Shown: positions 17,755-28,180 of the stretch, piece after piece
How positions within the stretch are numbered: position 1 is the first letter of the stretch
Layout: each line of letters starts with the position of its first letter
Assembly: GCA_964420145.1 (NCBI GenBank)
Contig: CAYQRB010000002.1
Coordinates: 1-64,000 of the forward strand
DNA length: 64,000 bases
Reading direction: 5' to 3'
DNA from: JAJTYI01 sp964420145
Lineage (GTDB): Bacteria > Patescibacteriota > Dojkabacteria > B142 > OLB20
Translations under genes and position numbers: made by a program
Notes under the pieces: model-generated
Database searches by the model: none
Told to the model about the DNA's origin: nothing
The model's input: the letters and a program-made list of their open reading frames with translations, nothing else

Positions 17755-19887
17755 TTAGAGAGTAGCTTTTTTCCCTGAAAGTTTCTCGTAAATATCACGC
17801 ATTTCTGCTGCAAGTTCAAACTCCATCATATCAGCATAGACCAGCATTTGGGTACGAATATCTTCTAGTAGTCTTTGTTGTTCGTTTTTCTTGATGATAT
17901 TGTAGCTTTCGGCTCTTTTTAGGATGTCTAAATCCGCTTTAGGTAAAGTTTTCTCTGTCTTTGTTTTACCAACCAGTTGGGTACGGATTTCTTTTGTGAT
18001 TGTTTTAGGAGTTATATGATGTTTAATATTATATTTATTTTGAATTTCTCTCCTACGGAATGTTTCAGTTATTGCCTGATCCATACTTTCGGTAACTTTT
18101 TGTGCATACATTATAACTCTACCCTCACTATGTCTAGCAGCTCTCCCTATGATTTGAATTAAACTCGATGAAGTTCGTAGAAAGCCCTCTTTATCAGCAT
18201 CGAGAATTGCTACCAAGGAAACTTCTGGTAAATCCAGACCCTCTCTTAAAAGATTGACGCCGACTAACACATCATATTTCCCAAGCCTGAGGTTTTTTAG
18301 GATTTCTACTCTCTCTAATGCATCTACATCTGAATGTATATATTGTACAGAGATTTTAATGTCTCTTAGATAATCAGTAAGGTCCTCAGCCATTTTTTTT
18401 GTGAGGGTAGTTATCAACACTCTTTGTTTTTTATTTATTGTATCTTGTATTTCGATTAGTAAATCATCTACTTGATTCTTGGGGGAATAGTTTTTTTCTA
18501 GAATAGACATATTTGGATATTTCCGATTTTTTATGCTTTTAATTAGTTTCTCTTTATGTTCTATGAGATCAGGACGCAGATCTATTCGAGGATCCAAGAG
18601 TCCTGTGGGCCGTATTAGTTGTTCTACAAAACCACGGTAAGAACTGGGCATATTTTTAGGTTTTATAGTGTTTACACTTTGCTTGCTTTTTTCTAGTTCA
18701 AAGTTACGAGGTGTTGCAGAAACATATATTGCCTGGTTGATTCTTTTGTAGAATTCCTCAATCTTTAAGGGACGGTTATCGAGTGCAGCTTTAAGCCTAA
18801 ATCCGTACTCTACTAAAACTTCTTTGCGTGAGCGATCCCCATTATACATACCCTGTACTTGTGGTAGTGTCATATGTGACTCATCTATAAAAAGTAACCA
18901 ATCATCAGGGAAATAGTCTAATAGAGTTGATGGAGGGGAACCAGCTGATCTTTTATCGATATACCTCGAATAGTTTTCGATCCCAGAACAATAGCCTATT
19001 TGCTCAAGCATCTCTATATCGTAATTAACCCTTTCGTTTAATCTTTGTGCTTCAACTATTTTCCTCTTTTTCTTAAAATCTGCTACTTCTTTTTTTAGAT
19101 CATCTTTTATATTCGGAATTACTTGCTTTAAAGATTCAAAAGGGGTTACAAAATGTTTTGCGGGATATATCTTAAATTCTGATAGTTTTTTAATTACCTC
19201 TCCTGAGAGTGGGTTGATAAGTTTCAAAGATTCTATTATATCTCCAAAATATTCCATCCTCAGTGCATAATCTCCAGAAGCTAAATAAACATCAATAACA
19301 TCTCCTCTTATCCTGTAGAGGCCAGAGTAAAAATCATATTCACTTCGTTCGTATTGCATATCATTTAGTTGAGTTAAAAGCTTTGATCGCTTATAAGACA
19401 TACCTGTTTTAATATCTCTACTTAGTGCAAAGTAGTCATCAGGGTTTCCTAACCCATAAATACATGAAACTGAAGCGACTATAATTGTTGGGTGGTTACT
19501 TAGTAGAGATTGTGTTTCAGAATTCCGATTTCTCTCTATAAATTCATTAAGCGTTGATTCTTTTTATATATACTAGTCTCGTCTTGTGATATAGGCTTCT
19601 GGTTGATAATAGTCATAGTAAGAGACAAAATATTCTACTGCAGTCTCGGGAAAATATTCCCTAAATTCTGAATATAATTGGGCAGCTAATGTTTTATTGT
19701 GTGCAAGGACAAGAGTAGGTTTTTGTATATTGGCTATAATATTAGCCATAGTAAAAGTTTTCCCAGAGCCGGTAACTCCTATTAGTGTTTGATGTTCCAA
19801 ACCGTTTTTAATACCTGCGCTTAAAATATCTATAGCTTGTTGTTGATCTCCTGCTGGTTTGTATTGACTTTTTAAGTGGTATTTCAT
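17755..19887 (-). pseudogene. uvrB: uvrB excinuclease subunit, reading frame interrupted by two in-frame stops
   Basis: UvrB receives damage from UvrA and recruits UvrC. The 710-codon frame is complete except for a TAG at 19573-19575 (codon 105) and a TAA at 19564-19566 (codon 108). Codons 1-104 hold Walker A (GVTGSGKT) and the damage-wedge hairpin (YYDYYQPEAYI). Between the stops and the next ATG at 19401, the frame still encodes conserved UvrB sequence (IIVASVSCIYGLG). The remaining part has the helicase motifs (LFIDESHM, VTTLTKKMAEDL, QIIGRAARH) and a C-terminal UVR motif. Relative to E. coli there is an insert of about 30 residues after RPTGLLDP. The stops replace positions usually Thr and Glu in the DTYIEK motif. 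It could be a recent pseudogene, an assembly error, or a readthrough gene. It is last in the dnaE-rsmA-tgt-uvrB string. Confidence 0.88.
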
Positions 19888-19893
19888 TATTTA

Positions 19894-21054
19894 CTAATTT
19901 TTAGGATTATTGTTAACTAACTGCTTCATAAACTCACTATAAAAGTGTAGATTGTGTATTGTTGCCAATCGGTAACCACTTCCCTCCCCTATTTTAAGTA
20001 AATATCGCAAAAATGCCCTAGATATTGTTTTACAAGCGATACAACCACATTTGGGGTCTATTGGCCCCTCATCAAACTCATATCGAGAGTGTTTAATTCG
20101 TAAAACAGAATATCTACTAAACTCACCATCTTCGTTGTTTTTACTAATATAAAGATAGCCATGTCTGGCGTTTCTAGTAGGTAAAACTGTATCAAACATA
20201 TCCCAGCCGATAGAGATTGCGTATTCGATATTATCTGGAGTTCCAACTCCTAGTGCATAGCGGAGTTTATTTTGTGGAATAATTTCAGAAAGAAAGTGTA
20301 ATAACTCTTTAAAAAAACCACCTTTGTGAGTATAATCCCAACTTCGTTTGGTTTGTAGAGGAACTCCTCCAAATCCATAAATATCAAAACCAATATTTTC
20401 TAGAGCTTCTAGGCTTTTTTTTCGTTGTTCAAAATTATTTGCCCCCTGAATTACTGCTGTTAAAAGAGGTCGTTTAACTTTTGGGTTATTAAAATCATTC
20501 TCAGTTAATTGATTTAGTTCCAAAAAAGCTTTTTTAGAACGAATAGCCCACTGTGTCGTCCTCTCTACTGATTTTTTAATTTTTGAAAGGCTAGTATCCC
20601 CAAGCACTGGTTCATCTAAGACAACCCTAATGTCTGATCCAATCTGATGTTGAATTTGTTGAGAGGTTTCAGGAGACAGAAATTTATAATCCCCACTTCG
20701 TAAGTCCTGAAAACTACACCCAGCATCAGTGATTTTATTAGTTTTGTTTGTAGTTCTGTTTATCAAAGAAAAGACCTGAAATCCACCACTGTCGGTTAAT
20801 ATAGGATTTTTCCATTTTGAGAATTTATGAAGTCCTCCTAGTTTGGCAATCTTGTCGCTTCCAAACTTCTGATCAAGGTGTAGAGTATTTGTTACAATTG
20901 CTTTCACCCCTGTTAATTCAAGATCTCGATAACTCAGGTTGCTTATTGTTCCATAGGTAGCATCGGGCATAAATACAGGGAAACTCAAATCGCCGTGTAG
21001 AGTTCTGATATATCCATATCTTTTGTTAGTTTGGTTGGTGTTAATACTTATCAT
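19894..21054 (-). CDS. tgt: tRNA-guanine transglycosylase
   Basis: 386 residues. It exchanges G34 of GUN tRNAs for a queuine precursor. LTDSGGFQVFSL contains the catalytic region, and the zinc site is CxCxxC (CGCIACKTISRAFLRYLL) with a downstream His in TIHNLHF. It lies 3 bases after rsmA and 6 bases before uvrB, so it belongs to that operon. No other queuosine-pathway gene is in the window, so preQ1 or queuine may be salvaged. The stop is a tandem TAG-TAA. Confidence 0.93.
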   Translation of the reverse strand: MISINTNQTNKRYGYIRTLHGDLSFPVFMPDATYGTISNLSYRDLELTGVKAIVTNTLHLDQKFGSDKIAKLGGLHKFSKWKNPILTDSGGFQVFSLINRTTNKTNKITDAGCSFQDLRSGDYKFLSPETSQQIQHQIGSDIRVVLDEPVLGDTSLSKIKKSVERTTQWAIRSKKAFLELNQLTENDFNNPKVKRPLLTAVIQGANNFEQRKKSLEALENIGFDIYGFGGVPLQTKRSWDYTHKGGFFKELLHFLSEIIPQNKLRYALGVGTPDNIEYAISIGWDMFDTVLPTRNARHGYLYISKNNEDGEFSRYSVLRIKHSRYEFDEGPIDPKCGCIACKTISRAFLRYLLKIGEGSGYRLATIHNLHFYSEFMKQLVNNNPKN

Positions 21055-21057
21055 AAA

Positions 21058-21834
21058 TCAGAGATTTAATTTTTTCTGTAAATCAATCCAGTTTTCCAAA
21101 GTAAGCTCTCCTGCTCTTATGGTAGGACTTAAATTCAGAGTAGATAAAACTTCTAACACATTGTTTTTTTCGTAATTTTTTAAATTACTCGCAACGATTT
21201 TTCGTGGAGAAGAAAAACCTGTGCGAATCAGAGACCAGAGTATTTCGTGATTAGAAACTTTTGGTTTAATATTCTTAAAAGTTATTATCTGTCCGTCAAC
21301 TTTTGGTACTGGATAAAATGATTTGGCACTAATCACTTTATCTAGTTTTACATCAGAATAAATGTTTGCGAAATTGCTTAGTAATGTCGCTTTTGGAGGT
21401 TTGAAGGCATATTCTTGGGCTACTTCTTTCTGAATGATAAAGCTAATTTTATCAGGCTTATTTGTAGCAGTAAGTAAATTATAAATAATTTTTTTTGAGA
21501 CATTATAGGGTAGTGAACCTATAACTTTGTATTTTTCCCTTTGAGTAATCCGGTTTAGATTTATTTTTAAAAAATCCTGGTTGATTATATTGACTTGCGG
21601 ATATTTGGAACTTAGGTAATTAATTAAATTGCTATCTTTTTCTATTAAAACTAAATTATTAACAACTTTAACTAGCTCATCGGTTAATGCACCTTGTCCT
21701 GGACCAATCTCTATTACTAAATCATTTTTTTGTAAATCCAATAATTTCAATAAGTCTTGAATAGCAGATTTGTTTTTAAGAAAGTTTTGTCCTAGGCTTT
21801 TCTTGAAGATGTGGAAACCATTTTTATTGTTCAC
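21058..21834 (-). CDS. rsmA: 16S rRNA dimethyladenosine transferase (KsgA/RsmA)
   Basis: 258 residues. Methylates two adjacent adenines in helix 45 of 16S rRNA. SAM-binding motif I is VIEIGPGQGALT and the amino-group motif IV is GSLPYNVS, where the usual Asn of NLPY is Ser. The start is GTG at 21834, lying inside the last codons of dnaE, an 11-base overlap that implies coupling. Stops in TGA. Confidence 0.92.
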   Translation of the reverse strand: MNNKNGFHIFKKSLGQNFLKNKSAIQDLLKLLDLQKNDLVIEIGPGQGALTDELVKVVNNLVLIEKDSNLINYLSSKYPQVNIINQDFLKINLNRITQREKYKVIGSLPYNVSKKIIYNLLTATNKPDKISFIIQKEVAQEYAFKPPKATLLSNFANIYSDVKLDKVISAKSFYPVPKVDGQIITFKNIKPKVSNHEILWSLIRTGFSSPRKIVASNLKNYEKNNVLEVLSTLNLSPTIRAGELTLENWIDLQKKLNL

Positions 21835-24800
21835 TTTGTATATATTTTTTTAATAGTGTAATAAATTCGGGAGTAAGATTAACTTTCTTTTCTATACTTT
21901 TTTTAGTTTTGTTATCTCCGTAAAAAATTATTAATTTTACTCTTCCCGGGTTCTGGATTATAGCGTCTTTTATACTTTGTAGTCTATTCTTATCATTTTC
22001 TTCCGAGATATCAATAACCATTGTATTTTGAGATTTAATCTTATCAGCTTTTGCCACATCATTTATGACCAGACTAAGCTCATCATTGCGTGTACTCATC
22101 GAGGCTTCTATAAATATAACACTATTTTCAATAAGCTCTGAGCTGATTTTCTCATAAGTATCAGGAAATATTACTCCATCTATTTTTCCCTCCTTATCTT
22201 CAAGTTCAACAAATGCCATAGCCTTTGAGCTTTTTTTGGTGTATATCTTTTTTACTTTAGATAAAAATACGATTAGTTTTACCTTAGTACCAGATGATAG
22301 CTTTTTTACTTTCTCAAGTGTTGTGAAGTTATTAAGGAAGATTAGCCTGCTATATTTATCAATAGGGTGTTTACTAAGATAAACTCCTAGTAGTTCTCTT
22401 TCCCAATTCAATTTTTCGCTATCAGTGTCTTGGATAGTATTTGGTAGGGAGGTTGCGTGTATTTTTATATCTTCTGGTGTTCCACCAAATAGCATAGCTT
22501 GTCCTCCTAGCGTTGCTTCTTCGTTCTTTTTCACTTTCAAAAGTATGGTTGGTAATACTTCTAACAACTGATTTCTTGATCCGAACTTATCAAAAGCACC
22601 TACTTTGATAAGGTTTTCTATGTCTTTTTTAGATATATTTTTTCCACCTACTTGTATAATGAACTCATCTAGATTTTGAAAAGTACCGTTTTTTTCTCGG
22701 GTGTATATTATATTATCTATTGATTTAGAGGAAACGCCTTTTATGCCAGCTAGTCCATATCGGATCATTTTATCATTTTCAATTTTAAAGTCAGATGTAC
22801 TTTTGTTGATATCAGGAGGAAGTAGATTAATCCCCATTCGTTTTGCTTCTTTTAAATCTCTTTCGAGTTTATCAATCGTATTGATATCGGTTTCTATGAG
22901 ACCTGCTAAAAACTCGAGTGGGAAATGGGCTTTTAAGTAGGCAGTTTGATAGGCAATTAGAGAGTATGCAGCGCTATGGGATTTATTAAAACCGTAATCT
23001 GCAAAAGGTTCTAAGTATGAAAAAATCTTCTCCGCTATTTCTTGCTTTTGGCCATTTTTAACAGCTTTTTTGAAAAACAGTTCTTTTTCTTTTGCCATTA
23101 CTTCTGGTTTTTTCTTCCCCATTGCTCGTCTAAGCATATCTGCTTCTCCGAGAGAGTAGTTGGCAAACTTTACAGCAATATTTATAACTTGTTCTTGATA
23201 GATTGCAAAACCAAAAGTATTTTTAAGAATTGGTTCTAAAGAAGGATGGATATAGTCAACTTTTTGCTTACCTTCCCTTCGAAGAATATAGTCAGGGATA
23301 TATTTCATAGGTCCTGGTCGATATGCAGCATTTAAGAAAATCAGATCTTCAAATTTATTTGGTTTTAGGTCTTTTAGATATTTTTTCATTCCTTCGGACT
23401 CAAATTGAAAAATTCCTGTTGTATTACCTTTTTGGAATAGTTCGTAAGTCTTTGAATCATCAAGAGGGAGTTTGTTTATCTTTATAGTTTTCCCTTGAGA
23501 TCTTTTGATTTGTTTTAGTGTATTTTGTATAACTGTGAGGTTAGAAAGCCCTAAAAAATCAAACTTCATCAGTCCTAGATATTCAATATTGTGTCCTTCT
23601 ACCTGCGTGATGAGCTTATCTCCACGCATTTCCTTTTGGATAGGCACATAGTTTGTAATGGGGGCTGGTGTTACTAGGTAGCCACAAGCGTGTGTGGATA
23701 CATGTCTAGCAAGGTTTTCGAGTTTAGAAACATAAGAAGCTAGTTCTTCGAGTTCATCTGAATTTTTGATAATATCATCAAATTCTTTTACCTCAGCTCT
23801 CATCTTTTCGATACTATACACTCTGCCAAATTTAACTATTACCATTTTAGAGAGTTGGTCGGCAATTTGTAGATCAATTCCCATAACTCTTGCAACATCT
23901 CTTATCGCAGCTTTTGTTTTTAGTCGTCCAAAAGTACCAATAAAGCTTGTATTATCTACCCCGTATTTCTCTGACATATAGTGGAATAGCTCGTCTCTAC
24001 GATCATCTTGGAAGTCTATATCAAAATCTGGTGGAGATGGTCTCTCGGGGTTTAAAAACCGTTCAAAGATTAAATCAAATTCAAAGGGGTCTAACTCTGT
24101 AATACCTAATATGTAAGATACCACACTTCCGGCTCCAGAACCCCTACCCGGTCCGACCATAATACCTTGTGATCTTGCCCAGTCAACATAGTCTTCGACT
24201 ACTAAAAAATAATCATCGTACCCTTTTTCGTGAATAGTTTTAAGTTCGTAGTCAATCCGTTCTTGAAGTTCTGGTGTAAGCGTTTCGTATCGTTGGGGGA
24301 GTTTGGTAAAAACATTTGTTTTGAGCTTTTCTTGTGTTTTGTTGGGGGAGAGGGTTTGGTCGTATTTAGGCTGTACCCGCTCAAACATAATATTATACTC
24401 CTCTACACTATCAGCTAGCCTTTGTGTATTTGTAACTGCATCAGGATAATCTGAAAATAGTTTTTTGAGTTCATCAGTATTTTTAATGTAGAATTCAGTT
24501 GATCCATACTGTCTCCTCATCGGATCATCTAGTTTTTTCCCGTCATTTATACACCAAACTATTTCTTGAACTTTATGATCTTCCTGCTCTATGTAATGAG
24601 TATCACAGGTCGCAACATAGGAGATATTGAGATCTTGTGCTATTTTAATTTGTTTAGGTATTAGGTTATGTGATTCTTCAATACCATTTCTTTGGAGTTC
24701 TATATAGACTTCATCACATGATTTTTGGAGAAATTTAATCCAATCTATTGCCTTTTCTGTTTCTCCTAGAAGTAGGTATTGATTGAAATTACTTCCTAAA

Positions 24801-25216
24801 CAACCACTTAAAGCAATAATCCCTTCTCCGTATTGAGAGAGAAGGTCTTTATCAATTCTTGGCTTATAATAAAATCCTTCTATAAATGCCCTTGAAACAA
24901 TTTTTAATAGATTATGATAACCAGTTTTGTTTTTAGCTAGAAGCGTGAGATGATATCGCTTGTCATCAATCCCTGCTGTTTTGTCGAACCTAGTTCTTTT
25001 GGCAACATAAACCTCGCATCCGATGATTGGTTTGATTCCTTGATTTTTACACTCTTGCCAAAACTCAAATGATCCATACATTACTCCGTGATCGGTGAGT
25101 GCGGCAGAGTTCATACCGTATTCTTTCACTTTGGAAACATAGTCAGAAATTTTCGCAATTCCATCAAGTAGGGAGTACTCAGAGTGGGCATGCAGGTGTA
25201 TGAAATTGGATCCCAT
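21824..25216 (-). CDS. dnaE: DNA polymerase III alpha subunit
   Basis: Replicative polymerase, about 1130 residues from the ATG at 25216. The open frame extends to 25267 but the extra residues are unlike the family. The PHP domain opens FIHLHAHSEYSLLDG and keeps its metal ligands (TDHGVMYG), suggesting intrinsic proofreading. The polymerase aspartates sit in PPDFDIDFQDDRRDE (about residue 397-405), followed by FADYGFNKSHSAAYS. The C-terminal quarter contains the HhH and OB-fold regions. It is first in a four-gene string with rsmA, tgt and uvrB. Confidence 0.96.
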   Translation of the reverse strand: MGSNFIHLHAHSEYSLLDGIAKISDYVSKVKEYGMNSAALTDHGVMYGSFEFWQECKNQGIKPIIGCEVYVAKRTRFDKTAGIDDKRYHLTLLAKNKTGYHNLLKIVSRAFIEGFYYKPRIDKDLLSQYGEGIIALSGCLGSNFNQYLLLGETEKAIDWIKFLQKSCDEVYIELQRNGIEESHNLIPKQIKIAQDLNISYVATCDTHYIEQEDHKVQEIVWCINDGKKLDDPMRRQYGSTEFYIKNTDELKKLFSDYPDAVTNTQRLADSVEEYNIMFERVQPKYDQTLSPNKTQEKLKTNVFTKLPQRYETLTPELQERIDYELKTIHEKGYDDYFLVVEDYVDWARSQGIMVGPGRGSGAGSVVSYILGITELDPFEFDLIFERFLNPERPSPPDFDIDFQDDRRDELFHYMSEKYGVDNTSFIGTFGRLKTKAAIRDVARVMGIDLQIADQLSKMVIVKFGRVYSIEKMRAEVKEFDDIIKNSDELEELASYVSKLENLARHVSTHACGYLVTPAPITNYVPIQKEMRGDKLITQVEGHNIEYLGLMKFDFLGLSNLTVIQNTLKQIKRSQGKTIKINKLPLDDSKTYELFQKGNTTGIFQFESEGMKKYLKDLKPNKFEDLIFLNAAYRPGPMKYIPDYILRREGKQKVDYIHPSLEPILKNTFGFAIYQEQVINIAVKFANYSLGEADMLRRAMGKKKPEVMAKEKELFFKKAVKNGQKQEIAEKIFSYLEPFADYGFNKSHSAAYSLIAYQTAYLKAHFPLEFLAGLIETDINTIDKLERDLKEAKRMGINLLPPDINKSTSDFKIENDKMIRYGLAGIKGVSSKSIDNIIYTREKNGTFQNLDEFIIQVGGKNISKKDIENLIKVGAFDKFGSRNQLLEVLPTILLKVKKNEEATLGGQAMLFGGTPEDIKIHATSLPNTIQDTDSEKLNWERELLGVYLSKHPIDKYSRLIFLNNFTTLEKVKKLSSGTKVKLIVFLSKVKKIYTKKSSKAMAFVELEDKEGKIDGVIFPDTYEKISSELIENSVIFIEASMSTRNDELSLVINDVAKADKIKSQNTMVIDISEENDKNRLQSIKDAIIQNPGRVKLIIFYGDNKTKKSIEKKVNLTPEFITLLKKYIQSEQ

Positions 25217-25293
25217 AGAAACAAATTCGGTTAAGAAAATAACTATGAATAGAAAGAGTATACTCAATCTATCGCAACAGAATCAAAAAATAA

Positions 25294-25947
25294 TTAAATA
25301 CTATTGGCGACTTTGAGCATATTCTTGGAGTGGAGTTCCCAGTTATGTTGTCCATATGCCCTAGAGAGGCTTACAAAATCCCAACCATACCTAGAGGCAT
25401 ATTGTCTCGATATTTTAGGAACAAGATCGCGAAAAGCAACTTCGTATGATGGGTATTTTACTCCATTTAAATATCCAAAACAGTTGTATGAAAATGACTG
25501 CCTACATGAACCTGATTCTATAACCATAATAGCAAGAAGTACCCTATAATCTGCATTGTTTTGCTCGGAAAGATCTACGATTATTGTTGCTATTTCTTCA
25601 TTAGCAACAGGAGATTTCACTCTTTGTAAATGTGTTAGTGTTCTATTGATTTTATCTTCTAACATCTTCCTACGAGCTTCTATCATAGCTTGTTCTTCGT
25701 TATATTGAGCTAGCGCTTCTTCTGCTACTGTGTAAACCTCTCTATTTGGAACAGGAATATAGAGGTCATTAACGGGAGAGTTAAAGTCATATTGGAAAAA
25801 AACATCACTTCTAGCACTAGCCTGATTGTGATTAACTAAGATAGACATAAAAATAGAAGATATAACAACCATAAAAGTTACCATATATCTTCCCCAGAAA
25901 ATAAACCGGTCTAGATTTTTTTTATTACTAATCTCTTTTTTTAACAA
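25294..25947 (-). CDS. Secreted lysozyme/transglycosylase-like protein
   Basis: 217 residues: a signal or anchor segment (about 20-40), a charged helical linker (about 70-115), and a C-terminal lysozyme-like fold of about 90 residues. This has a putative catalytic Glu in LLAIMVIESG, then SYNCFGYLNG and a YPSYEVAFRDL segment like those of CPR glucosaminidase-type domains. It is probably a peptidoglycan hydrolase. The frame begins at TTG (25947); an in-frame ATG at 25884 would shorten the N-terminus. Activity is inferred from the fold only. Confidence 0.7.
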   Translation of the reverse strand: MLKKEISNKKNLDRFIFWGRYMVTFMVVISSIFMSILVNHNQASARSDVFFQYDFNSPVNDLYIPVPNREVYTVAEEALAQYNEEQAMIEARRKMLEDKINRTLTHLQRVKSPVANEEIATIIVDLSEQNNADYRVLLAIMVIESGSCRQSFSYNCFGYLNGVKYPSYEVAFRDLVPKISRQYASRYGWDFVSLSRAYGQHNWELHSKNMLKVANSI

Positions 25948-26060
25948 GTTCGTACCTAAATTAACATTAGAAAACTACGAAAGAACAATATAACAAAATT
26001 AAATAAGGCTTGCAATAAACCAAGAGCTAAGGAATAATGAAAGGTCATTAATTTAGACTA

Positions 26061-26070
26061 TATACTACAA
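26061..26070 (+). promoter_or_regulatory. -10 box abutting galU start
   Basis: TATACT at 26061-26066 is followed by four bases (ACAA) and the galU ATG at 26071, consistent with a leaderless transcript. No clear -35. Confidence 0.4.
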
Positions 26071-26952
26071 ATGAAAGTTAAAACAGTAATCATCCCCGCC
26101 GCAGGTTTCGGCACTAGATTTTTACCTTGGGTTAAAGAAGTTCCCAAAGAAATGCTCCCCTTAGTAAACAAACCAATCATCCAACATGTGGTAGAAGAAT
26201 GCCTATCTGCTGGTTTGGAGAATATAGTTATTGTAGTGAGAGAGGGAAACAACATTGTAGAAAATTATTTTAAGAAACCCACACCTGAGGTTTATGATCT
26301 TCTTCTAAGTGTAGGGAAAGAGTCGAGGTTTAGAGAAGTATCCGAAGTTTTGTCATATAAGGAAGTAAAAATTGTAAAACAAAGAACAGATTTACCTTAT
26401 GGTAATGGATCTCCTGTGTTATCAGCAATGTCTGAGGTTCCACAAGGAGAGCCTTTTGCTGTTTGTTTTGCAGACGATTTAGTATTATCAGAGAAAAGTG
26501 GAATAGGTCAATTACTTGAATATTTTGAATATAATGAGATTGATGGAGTAATTGGAGCTCAGGAAGTGGACAGAAGCAAGGTAAACAGGTATGGGATAAT
26601 CAAACCCAAAGAGGTGGTTGATGAAAAGCATGGTCAGGTTGAATATATTGTAGAAAAGCCTAGTGCAGATAGCTCTCCAAGTAACTTAGTAACATATGGA
26701 AGGTATGTTTTGCCATACAAGGTTATGGAGGTTTTAAGTGAAGTTAATGTTGGTCTGGATCAAGAGCTTTGGCTTCCTGATGCTAATCACAGAGTCGCTC
26801 AGAGTAATAAAATAATGTATAAAGTTATTGATGGTGAGTGGTATACAACAGGTGACCCAATAAATTACTATGAGGCTTTGACTAGGTTTTATCTAGCACA
26901 CCAGGAGTATTCGGATAAAATTAGAGATATTATTTCGAACTTACCTACTTAA
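26071..26952 (+). CDS. galU: UTP-glucose-1-phosphate uridylyltransferase
   Basis: 293 residues. The nucleotide-binding signature PAAGFGTRFLPWVKEVPKEMLPLVNKP is intact (quoted part: AAGFGTRFLP), and CFADDLVL supplies the metal-binding Asp. It makes UDP-glucose, probably for surface glycans together with the phosphohexomutase at 31.4 kb. The 3' end overlaps murG by 12 bases tail-to-tail. Confidence 0.93.
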   Translation: MKVKTVIIPAAGFGTRFLPWVKEVPKEMLPLVNKPIIQHVVEECLSAGLENIVIVVREGNNIVENYFKKPTPEVYDLLLSVGKESRFREVSEVLSYKEVKIVKQRTDLPYGNGSPVLSAMSEVPQGEPFAVCFADDLVLSEKSGIGQLLEYFEYNEIDGVIGAQEVDRSKVNRYGIIKPKEVVDEKHGQVEYIVEKPSADSSPSNLVTYGRYVLPYKVMEVLSEVNVGLDQELWLPDANHRVAQSNKIMYKVIDGEWYTTGDPINYYEALTRFYLAHQEYSDKIRDIISNLPT

Positions 26953-28125
26953 TAGTTTGATAATTTCTCGAAAAATATTATCCGAAGCATTTGGAGGAAC
27001 CATAAGTTTTGCAGATTTTTGGACTATGCCTAATGGTTTCTTATTAAAGCCAGTTTTTTCCAGATAGTGGTTATAAACATCTTGAATTGCGATATAGATC
27101 TCATCAGGAGTTAGGTTGGTGTGTTGGATGACTATTTTCCCAAGCCCTATTTTTGAAACCATCTTTGCATTTAGCTCTTGTTCACTATTTGATGACCAAG
27201 GTATTGGTATAAGTATAGATAGAACCCCTGTTGTTAAAATTTCTGCGACAGTATTTGCTCCTGCTCTCGATAAAACCATATTTGCGCTATTTAGATAACT
27301 ATAATATTTTTTACTATCCGCTATTTCTACTACCTTGTAGTTATTTTTTAAGTTATCGGGCAGATTGTTTCTAAAAGCAACAGATTTCTGATAGTCGTTG
27401 GTTATGGTGGAGTTACCCGTTATATGAATAATATTCATTTTTTGTAGTAAGGTGGGCAGGATTTCTAGCAACCTCCAGTTAATTGTATTCGCACCTTGAT
27501 TGCCACCCATAACTAGAAGGATTGGAAGATTATTATTAAAATTATATTTTTGAATATTTTTATCAAATAGTTCCTCTCTTAGAGGGAGACCGGTATAGAC
27601 TATCTTCTTTTTGGGGAAATATTGTGAAGAATCTTCCCATGAGATACACACTATATCTGAAAATTGCGCAATAACTCTATTGGTAAGACCCGATATGATT
27701 GTTTGTTCGTGAGTAATCACTTTTTTTCTAAAGAGCTTTGCTACTATAACGATAGGTAGAGCTATATGGCCTCCGAAAGAGAGTATCAGTTTGGGATTAT
27801 ACTTAATTATAATAAAAATAGAATTTATAAAACCATAAGGGATAAGGATAGTATTGTAAAGTACAGGAATCAGTGTTTTTAAAGTTACTTTTCGCCATAA
27901 CTTTCCTGATTTAATTTCAACAAACGGAATATTGTTTTTTTTAACTGTTAAATATTCAAGACTATAATTTTTATTTTGTGTTTGAGAGTATTTTGACCCA
28001 ATCCAGAGTAAGTTGTTGAAACCATTTTTCTCTAGTATAGATTTGATAGCCATCGCTGGAGTAAAGTGCCCACCTATGATAGCAATTTTGGTTTGTTGTA
28101 GTTTTTCTTGTATTTCTTTATCCAT
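26941..28125 (-). CDS. murG: UDP-GlcNAc:undecaprenyl-PP-MurNAc-pentapeptide GlcNAc transferase MurG
   Basis: 394 residues, GT28 fold. IIGGHFTPAMAI replaces the usual GGTGGHIFPAL N-terminal loop, SFGGHIALP follows, and the C-terminal donor site is visible as VMGGNQGANTIN and SRAGANTVAEIL. MurG forms lipid II. The first motif is shortened (GGH rather than GGTGGH), as in other divergent MurG. It lies 55 bases downstream of ftsW, a remnant of the dcw cluster order. Confidence 0.9.
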   Translation of the reverse strand: MDKEIQEKLQQTKIAIIGGHFTPAMAIKSILEKNGFNNLLWIGSKYSQTQNKNYSLEYLTVKKNNIPFVEIKSGKLWRKVTLKTLIPVLYNTILIPYGFINSIFIIIKYNPKLILSFGGHIALPIVIVAKLFRKKVITHEQTIISGLTNRVIAQFSDIVCISWEDSSQYFPKKKIVYTGLPLREELFDKNIQKYNFNNNLPILLVMGGNQGANTINWRLLEILPTLLQKMNIIHITGNSTITNDYQKSVAFRNNLPDNLKNNYKVVEIADSKKYYSYLNSANMVLSRAGANTVAEILTTGVLSILIPIPWSSNSEQELNAKMVSKIGLGKIVIQHTNLTPDEIYIAIQDVYNHYLEKTGFNKKPLGIVQKSAKLMVPPNASDNIFREIIKLLSR

Positions 28126-28130
28126 AGGAC

Positions 28131-28158
28131 ATTATAAAGCGTTACTACTATTTATCAA
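28131..28158 (-). promoter_or_regulatory. Putative leaderless promoter of murG
   Basis: On the minus strand TTGATA (28158-28153), a 16-base spacer, TATAAT (28136-28131), five bases (GTCCT), then the murG ATG at 28125. A consensus -10 this close to the ATG predicts a leaderless mRNA separate from ftsW. Confidence 0.5.
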
Positions 28159-28180
28159 TAGGAGCTGTAGTAAATAAGTA

